Position numbers and translations under genes: made by a program
NCBI GenBank assembly: GCA_021464415.1
Contig: CM038469.1
Span: 13,370,501 to 13,434,500 of the forward strand
Reading direction: 5' to 3'
DNA from: Lonicera japonica
Lineage: Eukaryota; Streptophyta; Magnoliopsida; Dipsacales; Caprifoliaceae
Length of the DNA stretch: 64,000 nt
Shown here: in pieces, positions 1 through 12,700 of the stretch
Position numbering within the stretch: position 1 is the first letter of the stretch
How the letters are laid out: each line of letters starts with the position of its first letter
The notes under the pieces: generated by a model
Told to the model about the DNA's origin: nothing
The model's database searches: none
Seen by the model: only the letters and a program-made list of their open reading frames with translations

Positions 1-1482
1 TAGGTTTTCAAAACCAGGATTAATTAAACTTACTTAGGAATTAATGCCGTTCATGTCCCGTCTTCCCTATAGACTGCGATATACCCGATAAAACTCCCCT
101 TAACGAGTTCAAATTCCATATTGAATTAGTTCCGATAAGATCTGAACTTTTCCAAGATAATCAACACGAGAAAACTAGCATTGTTGTCAGAGGAATCAAT
201 ACTAGAATACTTTCTTAAAAACTCAAAACATTAATTTTGTCATTTATAATACACTTTCAAAACCAAAACCATCAAATCGCGGAACATAAAGGTTTTTATT
301 CATTTTCTCGTTTCCCAAAAGTAAGATTTCTTATTCAGGAAGTAGTAGACCGTTAGTAAAAGCATTCAAGTTTTATAACATAGAATAAACATATAAGACC
401 ACTAAAGACCGAAATGGCGGAATGGGTGCTTAACACCTTCCCAAGCCGTAACATAGTTCCCGAACCATATAGAATCCTTGTTTCGTAGACAAACGTGTAA
501 AGAAAGGCTTATCTGTAGCCTTTCCTATTACACAATCCCTTTTGTCCGTTTTCTCGTAAAATGTACTGGTGACTTTAAAACGAACCCATTTGCATTTAGA
601 AATAGATAATAAGAAACTCCAACACCATAGAAGCAAATGGAACGACAGAATCCATTCCAACATTTCAGACGCCCAAACACGGGAAACGAGACATGGGAGT
701 CGTATTTGCGGATTCTCACAGTGGTAACTCTGCTGGAGACATAAAAAACTAGGCTCTTATATGTGGACTTTAGTTTATTATTTGTTGAATATTTGCTTTT
801 ACTGTTTTCCCTACTTATTTCCTATGTTAATTGATTATGAAGAAATCTTTTTATAAAAAAATGGAAGTTTTTCAAAAAACACATGATAAGATAATGATGT
901 TTGTAAACCATACCTTTCAAACTTTTCACGCACGTCACAATTCATGCATTGGTTCTATGAGTGTGAAATTACCCCAAACCTTCTGAAGTATTATAAGTGA
1001 GTAGGGAGTTGGCTTGCTCGGGTCAACATAAGCCGAAAGTATTTACTTCTATTCTCCTTGGCCAAGTACGCCCCCAAGGTATATCGAGTGACGAGAACAC
1101 TCACGTACTCGGGAAGTTTATTTAAAGATTCTTGCACGTACCCGCCCCTGGGGTATATCGTAAGGTCTTGCCAAATAGGAGGGAGCTTGAAGTCTTAACC
1201 GCTCGTACAACTATGTTGCATATAAGATCGAGTTGGATAAAACACTTGTTAAACAGCCGTAAGGGATGTACCACCTTATGGCTTCCTTTGCACACTTTTT
1301 CAAAACCCAAGCCTTTTCTCAGTGATTTTCTTTAGTGGTTCTTTTGGTAAAAATTGAGACACACCATAGTCTTCCTTCATTTCCGCCACGTGGTTTCCTC
1401 TACAGCCCTAAACAACGACAATCTAGAAGGTTGGGTCGGTCGAGAACATACCGGAAGGTTAGTAAGGCCGAGCATATCCACA
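1..1482. other. No gene seen; probable 5' region of the Tat/Ogre remnant
   Basis: No convincing coding exon on either strand. Two imperfect copies of a motif ending in GGTATATCG occur near 1065-1087 and 1137-1160, each preceded by a C-rich run. This may be LTR or 5' leader sequence of the retroelement whose gag starts at 1483, but I could not find an LTR boundary or a primer binding site, so the assignment is positional. Confidence 0.3.
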
Positions 1483-1710
1483 ATGACGGATGGACGTGAG
1501 AACCAAAAAATAAAGCAGAGCCTAGCTGAAGCATCAACAGTTCAACCAACCCTAGCTGAAATGCATCGTTTACTGATGACCGTTAGCAAGAATCTAACAA
1601 GCCTCACTACCAAGCAACAGAGCACCCGAATTCGAGTGGAAGAATTGTCAGCCAAACGAACTACATCACCGGGGTTTGAACGACTACCACCGAATCGAGA
1701 TCTGAACTAA
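1483..1710 (+). pseudogene. gag N-terminal fragment (Tat/Ogre)
   Basis: An ATG at 1483 opens a polar stretch (MTDGRENQKIKQSLAEAS...) that is in frame with an open stretch from 1354 and ends at a stop at 1708-1710. The composition, a Gln/Ser/Thr-rich helical N-terminus before a gag core, fits the start of a Tat-type gag. The link to the gag core 290 bases downstream is by position only, because stops lie between. Confidence 0.45.
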
Positions 1711-2000
1711 GGGCAGTCATCACAAGTACTCTCCCTAGTCTAAAGAGCCAGCCCACAGTAAACGGGTCCTACCACAGCGAGTCCCATTCAAACCGACCCC
1801 CATAACCAAAATCGATGGGCCCCGGATTCAGGCCCCACTTATTAGCAACAAGAGCCCCTTATTATCTGGCCGTAACCCCAAGTCCAACCAGATTTTGACC
1901 CCCCCAACGAATACCCAGATATGAACCAACTCCGGGTAGTATATGCAGAATCAGTCATACCCGGGAACAGCCTAACGAGATATCGAAAGAGAGTGAAGAA

Positions 2001-2700
2001 ATGAATAAGTTAAAGGAACAAATAAAGGTCCTGCAGAAGGAAATTTCTCTAGTAAAAGGGGCAGATGAGATTACAGACATACATGCCTTCTTTCTTTACC
2101 CTGAAGTTAGATTACCCCAGAGATTCAAGCTCCCCTCTATCACCAAGTTTACTGGAACCACACCCCCAAAGACTCACCTCCAATCATACATCAGGTCTAT
2201 ACAAGTGTCCGGTCGCGGAGAACCCGAGTTAGCTCAGGCTTTTCATATGACTCTCACGGGGGCCGCCCTGAGATGGTTTTTTGATTTGGAGAGATATCAC
2301 ACAAAGAATTGGGGAGACATCGTCAAAGAATTCAGGACTAAGTATAAGTCCAACGAGAATTTAAAAATTACCCGTAAGCATTTAGAAATGGCCAAGCAGG
2401 GCGAAAAGGAAAGTTTCAGCGATTTTGTCACACGCTGAAAGAAAATGGCCTCCCAAATATTCAAACGGCCTGATGAGGAAGAATAGTTAGAAATCATACA
2501 TAAAAACTTCACTCCGGCTGTTTTAAGTTGCATGGGAAAGCACATATTCCTACATTTCAGAGCTCTGTTAAGCATGGGATCGCAAGTAGAGGAGGAATTG
2601 ACCAAGAAAGCAGAGATCGATACCAAGAAAGCCTCGTATACCGGGAAGAAGACGGCTATCCCAGCAGTAAACCAACTAAGCACGTACCTATATCAGCAGA
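2001..2700 (+). pseudogene. gag core domain (retrotransposon gag, Tat/Ogre)
   Basis: An open stretch of 145 residues (2001-2438) carries the plant retrotransposon-gag pattern: PQRFKLPSITKFTGTTPPKT, then a helical region with ALRWFFDLE, then a motif ending in SFSDFVTR. This capsid-like domain would assemble the virus-like particle of the element. The reading continues after a stop in TGA (CGC TGA AAG, where the family has R-W-K) as KKMASQIFKRPDE in the same frame. A further open stretch from 2528 shows a frame change. Length and motif order agree with the N-terminal half of Tat gag. Confidence 0.75.
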
Positions 2701-3417
2701 ACCCGTTTTAGTAGCGGCAACAACAAACACCTCCGATGAGTTGGCCTATACAAAGAGACTCATCAAGCACGTAAGTCAAGAAAAGGAGGAATTTTTGCAC
2801 CCTCCCCACTACTCTAGCCAAAAGTCTAGAATTACTCCGAAACGCTGGGCTAATCACCCTTCTCAATCCTCGCCCCCCACCAAACTCCATTCCCAACACC
2901 TAGAGGATGAATGAAAATTGTGCATACTATCAAGCTGTCGGCTATGACACGTAATGTTGTTTAGCACTTTGTCACCGTATCCAGGACTTGATCGAGGCTG
3001 AAACCATTCCCACACCCAGCGAGCCCACTGTCACCAATAACACCCTCCCCAACCACGCACTAGCTGTAGGGATTAATGCCTTCACTACAAATGAAAATGG
3101 TCTTGACCCTATGGGACTCATCTGAGATGACCAAACTTACCGAGGGACCAAGCCAACCGATGAGAAAAAGTCACCAACTATGCTGTTTAAGAAGACCCAA
3201 GTCGCTCCAAGCCTCAATCAGATTATCGATCAATGGATGGCCAAAATAAAATTCCTACCCGATTAGGGCTTAGGAAAAGCAAACTAGGGGGATCTCCCAG
3301 CCACTTATAATCAAGATCAATCCAGAAAAATCTGGGATTAGATGGACCTAGGATAAGATGAAACAACCATGAAAGCCCCGAGTTCCTTGAAAACCAATAG
3401 GGAATGAGACAATTTAT

Positions 3418-4075
3418 ATGACAGAGATCTCTCCCAAGACTTTCAGTTGGTTGACAGAAATGAATCCATCAGAAACCAAAGAAGAATCGGACCCAACATC
3501 CCATTGGATACAACAGATCACCCGTTCGGGAAGAGTTTATCAGCCACCACCAGTAAATGTTGAGAAACAGATCCCCCCTAAGGAGATAGGAGATGGCCGA
3601 GTATTGGAACAGTTGCAGGCACATATCACTACTTGGGGCCTCCTAGTTGCCTCCAAACCTCACAGGACTGCCTTTATCAAACTCCTGGATGAGGCAATCA
3701 TATCATCAGATTCTACACCCGAACAGCTGCCAAGTATGATTGGGTTGCTTACTGTGCAAAGAAGTTTGTCATTTTCAAATGAAGACCTATCTCCGCTAAG
3801 AAAAAAAACATAGCCTAGCACTCCATATTACAGTTCGAACTCGAGAAAAGATTCTTTCATAAGTTTTCATCGACAACAGGTCAACCATAAATATTTGCCC
3901 TTTGAAAACAGCCAGGTGTTTGGGTATTACGGATGCAGAGCTCTCTCCATCAGCCGTGATAGTTAGAGGTTATGACAACACTAAAAGGGCCGTTCTAGTC
4001 TCTTTGAAGCTTGATTTCTTGGTTGGTCCGAGAAATTTTCAGGGCCATTTTTAAATCATAAATATCCCCTTTAGT
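3418..4075 (+). pseudogene. Pre-protease linker and aspartic protease remnant (Tat/Ogre)
   Basis: The open stretch 3418-3810 includes TRSGRVYQPPP and AHITTWGLLVASKPHRTAF, which is the conserved linker that precedes protease in Ogre/Tat elements. After a stop, 3833-4050 reads in another frame as a protease-like region with a NICPLKTARCLGI stretch and VRGYDNTKRAV, typical of that clade. The expected D-S/N-G-S/A active-site box reads as D-N-R-S, so the protease is likely inactive. At least one stop and one frame change separate the two parts. Confidence 0.65.
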
Positions 4076-4252
4076 TTCAACCTTCTATTATGAAGAGCTT
4101 GACTACATAATGTAGGAGTGCTCCCCTCCTCTTTGCACTAGAAGATCAAAATATCAGTCGAAGAAAAAGTAATCACCATCCAAGGAGATCCTGAAAGGAC
4201 ATTGACAGATCTGGAACTACCCGTCCTAAGTATTGGTAGTCAGATCATATAG

Positions 4253-4504
4253 TTGGGAGGCTTTTCTTATGAGCCTCAAGTACAAACCCTTACCACCCAA
4301 AGGATTGAGTATCTACCCCTTGATAATATCCCCGGTCTCAGCGCTAAGATCACAAATATGCTGAGAATGATGAAGTATTTGCCCAGAGCCAGTTTAGGAA
4401 TGGAGCAGCAGGGACTTCTACAAGCCGTGGAACCGGCGCCAAGATATGAAAGAGAGGGTTTGTGGTACCAACACACCAATGAAGACAACCAAGAAGACCT
4501 AGGA
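4253..4504 (+). pseudogene. G-patch-like segment after the protease (Tat/Ogre)
   Basis: Open stretch of about 84 residues with the pattern ITNMLRMMKYLPRASLGMEQQG followed by RYEREGLWY. In Ogre/Tat polyproteins a segment of this kind (MRKMGY-x-PG-x-GLGK-x-x-QG) lies between protease and RT. The glycine-rich core is partly eroded here. A further open stretch, 4757-4966 (acidic, DLFDVMALENYILIDD), continues the same linker in another frame. Confidence 0.5.
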
Positions 4505-4975
4505 TGAAGGCATTAGTATCCAAGTTTTAGCTCTCTAAATGGGTTTTTTGTCAAGGAATGAGAATACTTCCCCTTTTGCGGCTTCCAGAAGCCTTGGAAA
4601 AATGACGACGGAGAAAGCCTTCTGGGATGAGAAATCTTCTATGAAGAGGACCTTTATCTTAAAGAAAATGTCATACACACATTCTCTACCAAGTTAACAA
4701 TCGGGTCGAAAGAACCGGATAAAGAAAGTGAAGACAAGGAAAATGAAGAAGAAGAGATGATCGGAGATCTCTTTGACGTCATGGCCCTAGAGAATTATAT
4801 ACTAATTGATGATCCTGTACACTTAATCCATACAGATCCAAAATATAGGGTAGAGGGGGAAAATAGTGAAATTGTAAGGGTGAAGGATATAAGAGAGAAT
4901 AAGGGAAGGACTAAGGATGAGTCACTCCTAGATTTTCTTTTTAAACTTACCTGTAAGAACTCTTATTAATGAACA

Positions 4976-5100
4976 AAATTCCATATTACAATATCCCGTT
5001 TGTGCTGATTCCAGGAGGAGCCGCTGTGCTCACAAACTTAGATGGACATTTGTTACATTCACTAGTCAACTTAGATCGTTTGAAGAAGTATTACCAATAA
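4976..5100 (+). pseudogene. C-terminal end of a Gypsy polyprotein
   Basis: About 40 residues contain PGGAAVLTNLDGHLLHSLVN and LDRLKKYYQ before a TAA at 5098-5100. This is the usual C-terminal tail of plant Tat/Ogre integrase polyproteins (PGGAL-L-DMDG ... VN-D-VKKYY). It follows directly after protease-side linker sequence, so the RT-RNase H-integrase part, normally some 3 kb, has been lost. Confidence 0.65.
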
Positions 5101-6037
5101 ATGTATTGTAACACCCTCGCCTTAATTTACAGGATAATACCCGTAATTAAGACCTGGAGTGTCACTAACCCATCTCAGTATGACTAAGATAGGTGTATAA
5201 GAAGAATATAAATGAACAGCAACATGTATACCAAGCAACGACAAGCATGGGGTACAAAAAAAATGATACTGTAACAGCTAAACATGCATTATAGATATAC
5301 ATGGCTAAATCATATGAACAACAAATATATATATATAAATAGTTCTCAGGCTAGCCGTGGTTTCCCGAACAAACGTATCTATGGCAAAAGAGAACTATAG
5401 TATCAAAGGCTTCTACTTCGTCCTCGAACTTGTCGTCTCTTTGTCCCCATGGGACTCGTGAGTACCTGTAATATTTTAAAGAAACGGGGTGAGCTATATG
5501 CTCAGTAGGAGTAACAATAACAAAAGTAACACGTGTTAAACACATTTTTGTTTAAACCATGTATTCAGTAAACAATGCATGCATATGCTAATACAAGTTA
5601 CCTCCCTTGTGTCAACCTTAGAGCCACATAGCCGAAATACATTAATAACAAACCAGAGTATAACATGGGCCTGACCGCCTGAGAGAATAATCCCATAGTG
5701 ATCATAGATTGGCCCATCGGCCTCACAGATTATCATAAGATCATAACAGAGTTGGACCACAAGTCCGTTACATGATATCATAACAACAGAACCATCAGTG
5801 CCTTATCGTTATCTAAATTTTTGGGTTACACACTACTGGTTCTAGACAGCCGACGCGTTGCTGCCCTACGGAGTTTTAGGGATTTTCAACCCAAGGGCAC
5901 CAGGCCCTACTTATTTTCCATCCTAGTAGGCACAAATCAATACATCTCTTCACAATCGAAGGGCCTTAATAAAATCATATCTGGATCCATATCAAGATCA
6001 TATCACATCCCGAATAATATCATGATCATAACGAGCT

Positions 6038-6039
<2 letters not shown>

Positions 6040-6070
<31 letters not shown>
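6040..6070. repeat. (CAT)n microsatellite
   Basis: About ten uninterrupted CAT units inside the LTR remnant. Confidence 0.9.
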
Positions 6071-6071
<1 letters not shown>

Positions 6072-6879
6072 ATTAGAGATATACGTCTCATACATCGGAT
6101 TATGAGAATAATCCACATATGCCGAGAATCCTCCTAGTGTTTGGTTGACACAGTGATGATATGTATGGCATGCAAACATGTAATTTCATGCATATACCAA
6201 GCAATCTATGCCATATCCACTCAAATCACTCCCATTATATATCCCTTGGTGCGAATAAACCATCAACAAATTCATTTTATCTACAAACAACGTTTATACA
6301 ACAAATAACACTTTATAGCAAGTGTGTATGGCATATCTTGCCTTAAGTCATGCAATCATAGCTTTATAAATCATACAAACAACATGAACCCATTTTGTAT
6401 TCAAGTTTCTCAACAATCAATAATCAAGAATGACGATTCTTAAATAATAAAAACATACTATCAAGTTTTAAAAATCAGAGAACCCCTACCTCGAGTTTAT
6501 TAGCCGTATAGAAGAAAGAAAGAAGAGAATCCAAGCTCTCCCAAAGCAATCTTAAGAAAGAAGAAGATGAATAGTAAAATAGAGAAGTATTTGATGGGTT
6601 TGGAGACAAATTTTCTATCGAGAGTGAAAAATAAGCGAGAATCGCTTAAGAACGCCTCTCTTTCTTTCTCTAGAACTCTCTAGATGGTTATAGAAGTGTG
6701 TGGGTCGAAAATGAGTGAAAAATGGGACAAAATCGACTTTAAATGGGTTAAGTCGGTGCTCAGTTTCTTGTGGCAGACCGGTATGCCAAAAACTGAGTAC
6801 CGGTCCGCAGTGTAAAATTCTCCCAATCTTTATACGCCGGACCGGTATGACAAAAATTGCATACCGGTCTGCAATCTAA

Positions 6880-7045
6880 ATGCATTTAGCACCACAATCG
6901 TGCTAAATGCATTTAGCACACCTTCTGGTTACTGTCCAGGTGGTGCTAAATGCATTTAGTACCTTCTGGTTGTTGTCCAGATAGTACTAAATGCATTTCA
7001 TATCTTCTGGACAACATTTAGCACCTTCTGGTTGTTATTAGTGTC
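6880..7045. repeat. Degenerate tandem repeat built on a 20-bp palindrome
   Basis: A perfect palindrome GTGCTAAATGCATTTAGCAC lies at 6900-6919. Variants of this word alternate with TTCTGGTTGTTGTCCAG-like spacers from 6880 to about 7045, giving roughly four degenerate units of 50-60 bp. It sits in the distal part of the Tekay-type LTR remnant. Confidence 0.8.
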
Positions 7046-7261
7046 ATAATAAGGGGTATTAATGTCTTTTTTTATAGTATTCTTAATTTACACGACTAAT
7101 TTTTAAGTGTCCTTTATAATTATGTTATTATTAAAATGAGCTCTTAGGCCCAATTGTCCCTATTTAATAACCATGAAAATCATCTTCGCTAATTTTTATT
7201 AAAAAAATCATTTATTTATCCATTTAAAATAACTTATCCGTATTTATAGATCAAAAAGTTA

Positions 7262-7556
7262 AGGGCCCGTTTGGTAACGTTTTCGGAGAATGTTTTCAAA
7301 AAATGAAAATGAATTTTCCGAAAACGAAAATAGTGAAAACATTTTCCGAGAACGAAAACAGTGAAAATGAAGATTGCAAGACTGAAAATGGTGAAAACAT
7401 CATTTTGGCGTTTTTGCGTTTTATGCTTTAAACTTGAATTCGTTTTCCGAAAACGTTTTTCGTGTTTTTGTCAATATCCCACCGAATACATTTTTTTATC
7501 CGTTTTTGAACTCAAAAAACAAAAACGGGTCTTAAAAACACTACCGAACGGACCCT
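7262..7556. mobile_element. MITE-like non-autonomous DNA transposon (295 bp)
   Basis: Imperfect terminal inverted repeats: left end AGGGCCCGTTTGGTAACGTT, right end (reverse complement) AGGGTCCGTTCGGTAGTGTT. The interior is rich in GAAAACG words. It has no coding capacity. The ends resemble the GGGCCCGTTTGG ends common among plant hAT-type MITEs. I saw no clear 8-bp target duplication; the flanks only give a GTTA/TAAC inverted match. Confidence 0.75.
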
Positions 7557-9797
7557 AACTCTCTTAAGATTCTTTCCATTTAAATTATCATCACTTCATA
7601 TCTCCAAAATTCAGGTTGTTCTTTTTTGTTATATGAGTTCATGTTCCTATATAAGTCAAAGAAGAAGAAAAAAAATGAAAAAATAAAAGAAATGATGGTT
7701 TGAAATATCAACATTTTGGATCTGGATTTTGTTTAGGTTATTAATTTCATTTGGTATTATGGTTTTGTATTAATTAGCCTATTATACGGTAGGATTGAAA
7801 AAGGAGCTTTTGCGTTTTATAAGGGAAAAAAATATTGTACAAATTTTACTATTGTACGTATGCTGTATTAGTACAAGAGAATATTTCAGTTTTATTGGTG
7901 AGACTAAATCTTATGCAAGATCTTGACTTGACTAGTAAAAAATATCATAGTACCAAAAGGTAAATTAGTATACTCCGTCAGTGTGAGAGAGCACTTCAAC
8001 TTTATACATGAGCTCAAATCATATGCAAGATCTTAAAATAGCCGATCAAGAACATGATATACTAATTTTTTTTAGTTCTGTATACCTTATTAAGGTAAGA
8101 AAATATTTTGCGTGCTTAAATTAAATTTCTTGATATAGTGGTATAAAGTTATTACTAAAATAATTTTAAAGTCGATTTAGTGCTCTTAAAATTAATTTTT
8201 AACGTTGTCAAAATAATATTTAACCAGCCGCAACTACATATTATAAATGAAAATTAATTGAGGTGCGCGAAAACCAACTCAAATCAGTTGTGAGTTACTT
8301 TGAACCCAAAAAAAACATGCCAGCTTAAATCTTATGCAAGATCTTGACATGACCACTTAATAAGATTATACTACTGTTGTTAAGGTACTTAACCGTTTTA
8401 GATTTCTTGAACAACCAAAAAAAAAAAGAAAGTGTTGAGAAAACCATTCAATACAAGAGTGACTATAAAAAAGTGATGAATGAATAGTAAGAACGTCAAT
8501 TTTGTGCCAACAGTCTTTGTAACCTATTGACATTTTTCCTATTCTTATAATAGAATATATGGTTTTGAGTTTGACTAACATAGCATGATTGTGAGATTGT
8601 CGAACCTTTTATAAGCCAACTCTTATAGTAGATTCATAGTTGTATGAAACAAATTATATTGTATAACCCTTATGTGCATTTGTCGCGCGAAATTAGATGT
8701 AGGATTAGATTAATTAATCATATTCGATGTTTGTCGTCAAAAATGATAGGATAAACAAATTCTATCATGCGTTTTGTGTAAGGGTGAATATTATATATTT
8801 ATCTTATCCTGCAATTGGTACAATACGGAACATGATTGCATTCAAGATTAATTATTCTTTTATCTCATTAGAACTGAATAAAACTATACCACCCCTATAG
8901 GTGGTATTATTTTATCTTGTGGTTGCCGGATAACAAAACGTATATAAAAAAATTATTTATTTATTTCGATCTTCTTCTTTACACCCTTTAGATAATTAAA
9001 TTGATTAATGAAAATTTTCAACCATCCAAAATTATAGTAAATCAACTAATAAAATTTATTTCTCATATAATATGGTATTTCTTTTTTATTAAATGAAATT
9101 ATTTATAAGAAACTTTAATTATATAAAAAAAAATTATATTAGAATTTTAAACTGTATGTAATACCTAGTTCGTAAATATTATATGTAATATATAATTTTT
9201 ATATGAGAAGAGTTTCTTACGAAACTTATTTATAAATAAAAGAATCACATTAGCAATATATATATATATATATATTTGTTGACAACAATAAAAATTGCAT
9301 GTATCTTTATAACGAAAACGAGTTGTGTTATATAATATCTGGACTTGTAATCCAAGACTCTATCAAATGTAAAATTTATTAAATATTTATTTGACTACTT
9401 CTAACTCTTATTCTATCCGAATTTTATCCTACCTTATCATACCTTCTTATCCGGTACATTAAATCTTTTCTTATAATATATTTATAATTGTATGAAAAAA
9501 TTATATTGTATAAAAAAAAATTGTATTATGAAATTGTCTCAAAATAAGCCCAGGAAAACAAAGGAATGATAGTTTTGTAATAAGTTAAAAAAGGAACTAG
9601 TTTTAAAATTGGGGATGTCAAAAGTGTAATATTGAGGTCTTTCTGTAGACCTTTTTATAATTTTGCCCTTTCCATTTTTCTTCTCTCCCCGACCCCGTTG
9701 CTTTGCCCCTTTTCTTTTGAATCTTTTCGCAGCATTGTATTCATTTGCAGTTTCAAGTATATCTTAAGAGGAAGGAGGATATATATACATATAAGTA
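7557..9797. other. AT-rich spacer upstream of the B3 gene
   Basis: No gene seen. Three diverged copies of a block centred on AAATCTTATGCAAGATCTTG lie at about 7905-7935, 8014-8038 and 8326-8350. An (AT)n run lies near 9257-9277. The last 150 bases before 9798 include a pyrimidine-rich stretch (9660-9720), plausible as the 5' leader of the B3 gene, but I could not fix a TATA box or transcription start. Confidence 0.5.
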
Positions 9798-12700
9798 ATG
9801 GCAGTGAACCCATTAACAGATTCTCCCGATCATCTTTGTGATGATGATGATGAAGGTTTGAAAATTAAGAAAGAAATTGTTGAAGAAGAAGAGAAGAAAA
9901 TAGGAGGTAAAAGAAAACACCACACTTCTGTTATGAAAGACAAGACTAATAAGACCTCTCAAACCAAAAGCAGCAACAACAAGAATAATAAGAAGCTCTC
10001 TCCCTCCAAATCAAAGAAGCATGTAAGTAAAACTAACTCTTCTTTCCTTCGTTTCCTCAAGCCCTGTTACATCTTCAATTTTAACTGGGGTGCTAGAGCA
10101 ACCCCAACCCTAATAATACGTTTGGATTAAATGATTAAGTTTTGAGACTATAAATCTCGCGTCGGGAAATAAGATCCTTCTAAAGCATTATATTAGAGTA
10201 AGGGACTACTCCTACTACTGCCAATTGGTTTTGGGTTATAGGAAAGTTATTCACCATATGTAAGGCCGAACGGCCGCATGGGCTCCACGTCACTCAATAT
10301 TAGTGATCCACGTGTTAGTTAGAGGATGCGATGGAAACCCAGTTAATGAATGTTAATTCTTATTCCATATTGTGTAGTTCCCTTCCATATTGGAAAATAG
10401 CCAGAATGGCTTCACTCTGAACTTGGGTGGCTATTTCTCCTGTTGTACAGGTTCAAGTGAGACATTCCTTTTAAGTTCTTGGACATATTTCCATGTCTTT
10501 ATTTTGTGGTTCTTATCATTCCAAAGCTAATTACGCAGTTTAATCAAAATGCAAAGAATGAATTGCATAGACACACCACCCAGTTTGGCCAAGACCCAAG
10601 ATGGCTACATCCATGGTGGATGGCCTAGACCCAAGATGTCTACATCCACGGCGGATATATCTCTGCCTATCTGTAGTGAACCTAGTCCTAGATACAATAC
10701 AGTCCAAAGATATATAAGCCCGTGCACAAAAACTTAAACAAGTACAATGTGGCGTCCCGAATCCCGTTAAAAGGTTATCACCTCTGGGACCGGTTAGCCA
10801 TGGGCGCCGTAACACCAACAGGTAAAACTTGCACTTAATTGAAACCAAAACGCACGAATACTCATTTTAAATTTGGTATTAATATAACAAATTCCAGCCC
10901 TATCAAGCTTGCATGAATAATTTTCCGTAAACCAATTAGTTGTTGTTACTGCACAACTATTCTACAAATGTTTCAAATGTAATCCATACATTGACTGTCC
11001 ACGAGTTTCCAATAACTATACATCGATATTTGAAATCGAGATTATACATTTTATACAAATGTGGTCATTACAAACAACTGAGTTACATATAATGAAATTA
11101 TAAACTAAGTCCTTCCTCCACAGAAGACTAGATTGGGTTCATAGTAATCAGCGGTCTCTAATGGAATGTATATGTATACAAGCCATCCTTCAGAATTCGC
11201 TTGCAAAACTGGTTAGGAAAATGGGAGTGAGCAAAACATGGGCTTAGTGGGAACTATAAGATTTTAATAATGAAAATACAATTAGGAAAGCACACCTAAT
11301 GTGCAATATACTGAAGAAATGAACTACATGAATGCATATTTATCCTTATATGTATACCATAAACTATTGTAACAAGTACTACACCAAAGTATCATGAAAC
11401 CATACACGGAAACTACTAGACATGCCATCTGATACACAATCCCATGAAAAATACTTGCATAACCAGAGTACAAGTGAATAAATACCAACCATAGGTTTGG
11501 TCATAAAAAGGTAACCAAAGGCACTAACCAGCCAACTAACAATCTCATCCCACATTTGACATCTAGGATTTTCTATCTACTATGACAGTCACCATGGCTA
11601 GGGTATATCACTACCATAGGATGGTCCCCCCCTACAGACCACCTAGATGTAAGTCTACCATAGGCCATAGGGGTATGCCGCTTCCATAGTACTAATTGTA
11701 GCGTAACCAGTTTCAGATTAGTGGATTTATGACCAAAAATGGCAATACATAGAAAACAACTATAATTCACCATACAAGTAAATATAAGAGGGTGTAAATC
11801 CACCAATCATCCCATCCATATAGTACATTTAGTATTGCTAATAGAAATTTATCTATATACTTACGTATTGGTTGGTTTAGAGTCAAAACACCAATTCAAC
11901 TACATGCAAGGGTATAGAATGCATAGATTATGAAATTGAATAATAAACAGAAATCCATGAGAATTAACACAATTCTGTAGCGCAATCTCCATGCATGCAT
12001 CACAATCCTAGGGTTTTGTCAAAATCCCCAAATTTGTACATAAATTCTACATGCAACAATTAATGGTTGAAAACAAGTTTAAGTACTAGTGTTCCCACAT
12101 GATTGAAGCTTCAACAACTAAGATTTGATGGATTGAAGATGAAGAACAAGGCCGGATAAGAAGAATTCCCAAGCTCCTCCAAACCCAAGGTGTGTCCAAG
12201 AATGGTGATGATGAAATTAATGTGGATTCTTGGCAAATTTTGAATCAATTGATGATTGTCATCAAAATCCCCTACTATCTCCCCCTCTAGCCTCTCTCTG
12301 CTCTCTTCCTGGTGTTCTTGGACAAAAAACGGGGTGGAATGAGGGTGTTGGAGGTGTTTAAAGAGAGTTTGGGTCAGGTTATGACAAAATGATTCAGGTC
12401 AAACCTGTCTGCCCAGTCACACAGCCCTACACATCAATGCAGGGACTCTGTGCATTGATGTGCTCATGCCCAGAGGGTGATCACACTGCAGCTGGGTGCA
12501 TCGATGCTGCCCAAGGCCTGCATCACCGTGCTGGCTTCAACCAGCAGCCCCATTTCGGAAGATGTTTTAATCCCTGAGACGGAGAAATCTCTACTTGGGC
12601 CAAACATGAAACTTGTAGAAGGAATTGAAATGAAACTATGGGCACTGACGGTGCCTCATTTGGATAATTAACGAAGAATTTATGACCCCCTGAAGTTGGC

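Larger units (their letters stand above)
1483..5100 (+). mobile_element. Degenerate Ty3/Gypsy retrotransposon, Tat/Ogre lineage, with RT-RH-IN missing
   Basis: In order on the plus strand: a gag N-terminus (from 1483), gag core (2001-2700), a linker before the protease (3418-3810), an aspartic-protease region (about 3833-4075), a G-patch-like segment (4253-4504) and the last about 40 residues of a pol polyprotein ending at 5100. Domain order and motif style match the plant Tat/Ogre clade. The pieces lie in different frames separated by stops. The whole reverse transcriptase, RNase H and integrase block is absent between about 4970 and 4980, so this is an internally deleted, dead copy. A Tekay-type LTR begins seven bases after the polyprotein stop. 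Confidence 0.75.
5107..7060 (-). repeat. Gypsy (Tekay-type) LTR remnant, antisense
   Basis: Begins TGTAACACCC on the plus strand and keeps the layout of the other antisense Tekay-type LTRs in this window: a GGGTGAG...CTCAGTAGG block near 5487-5510, a leader-like block with AAGAAGATGAA near 6555, a TCTCTCT/CTCTAGAACTC block near 6655-6680, then repeated ACCGGTATGCC words near 6780-6865. No polypurine tract or target duplication was found at the right edge, so the end near 7060 is approximate and the copy is probably truncated. No protein is encoded; histidine-rich translation near 6040 is only a CAT microsatellite. Confidence 0.5.

Noticed and set aside
5821..6105. Histidine-rich open frame
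   Set aside because: The His tract is a CAT microsatellite in an LTR remnant; no conserved domain.
9798..10130. Exon 1 of the B3 gene as a separate 110-residue gene
   Set aside because: A strong GTAAGT donor at 10023 and the in-frame junction to downstream exons explain it better.
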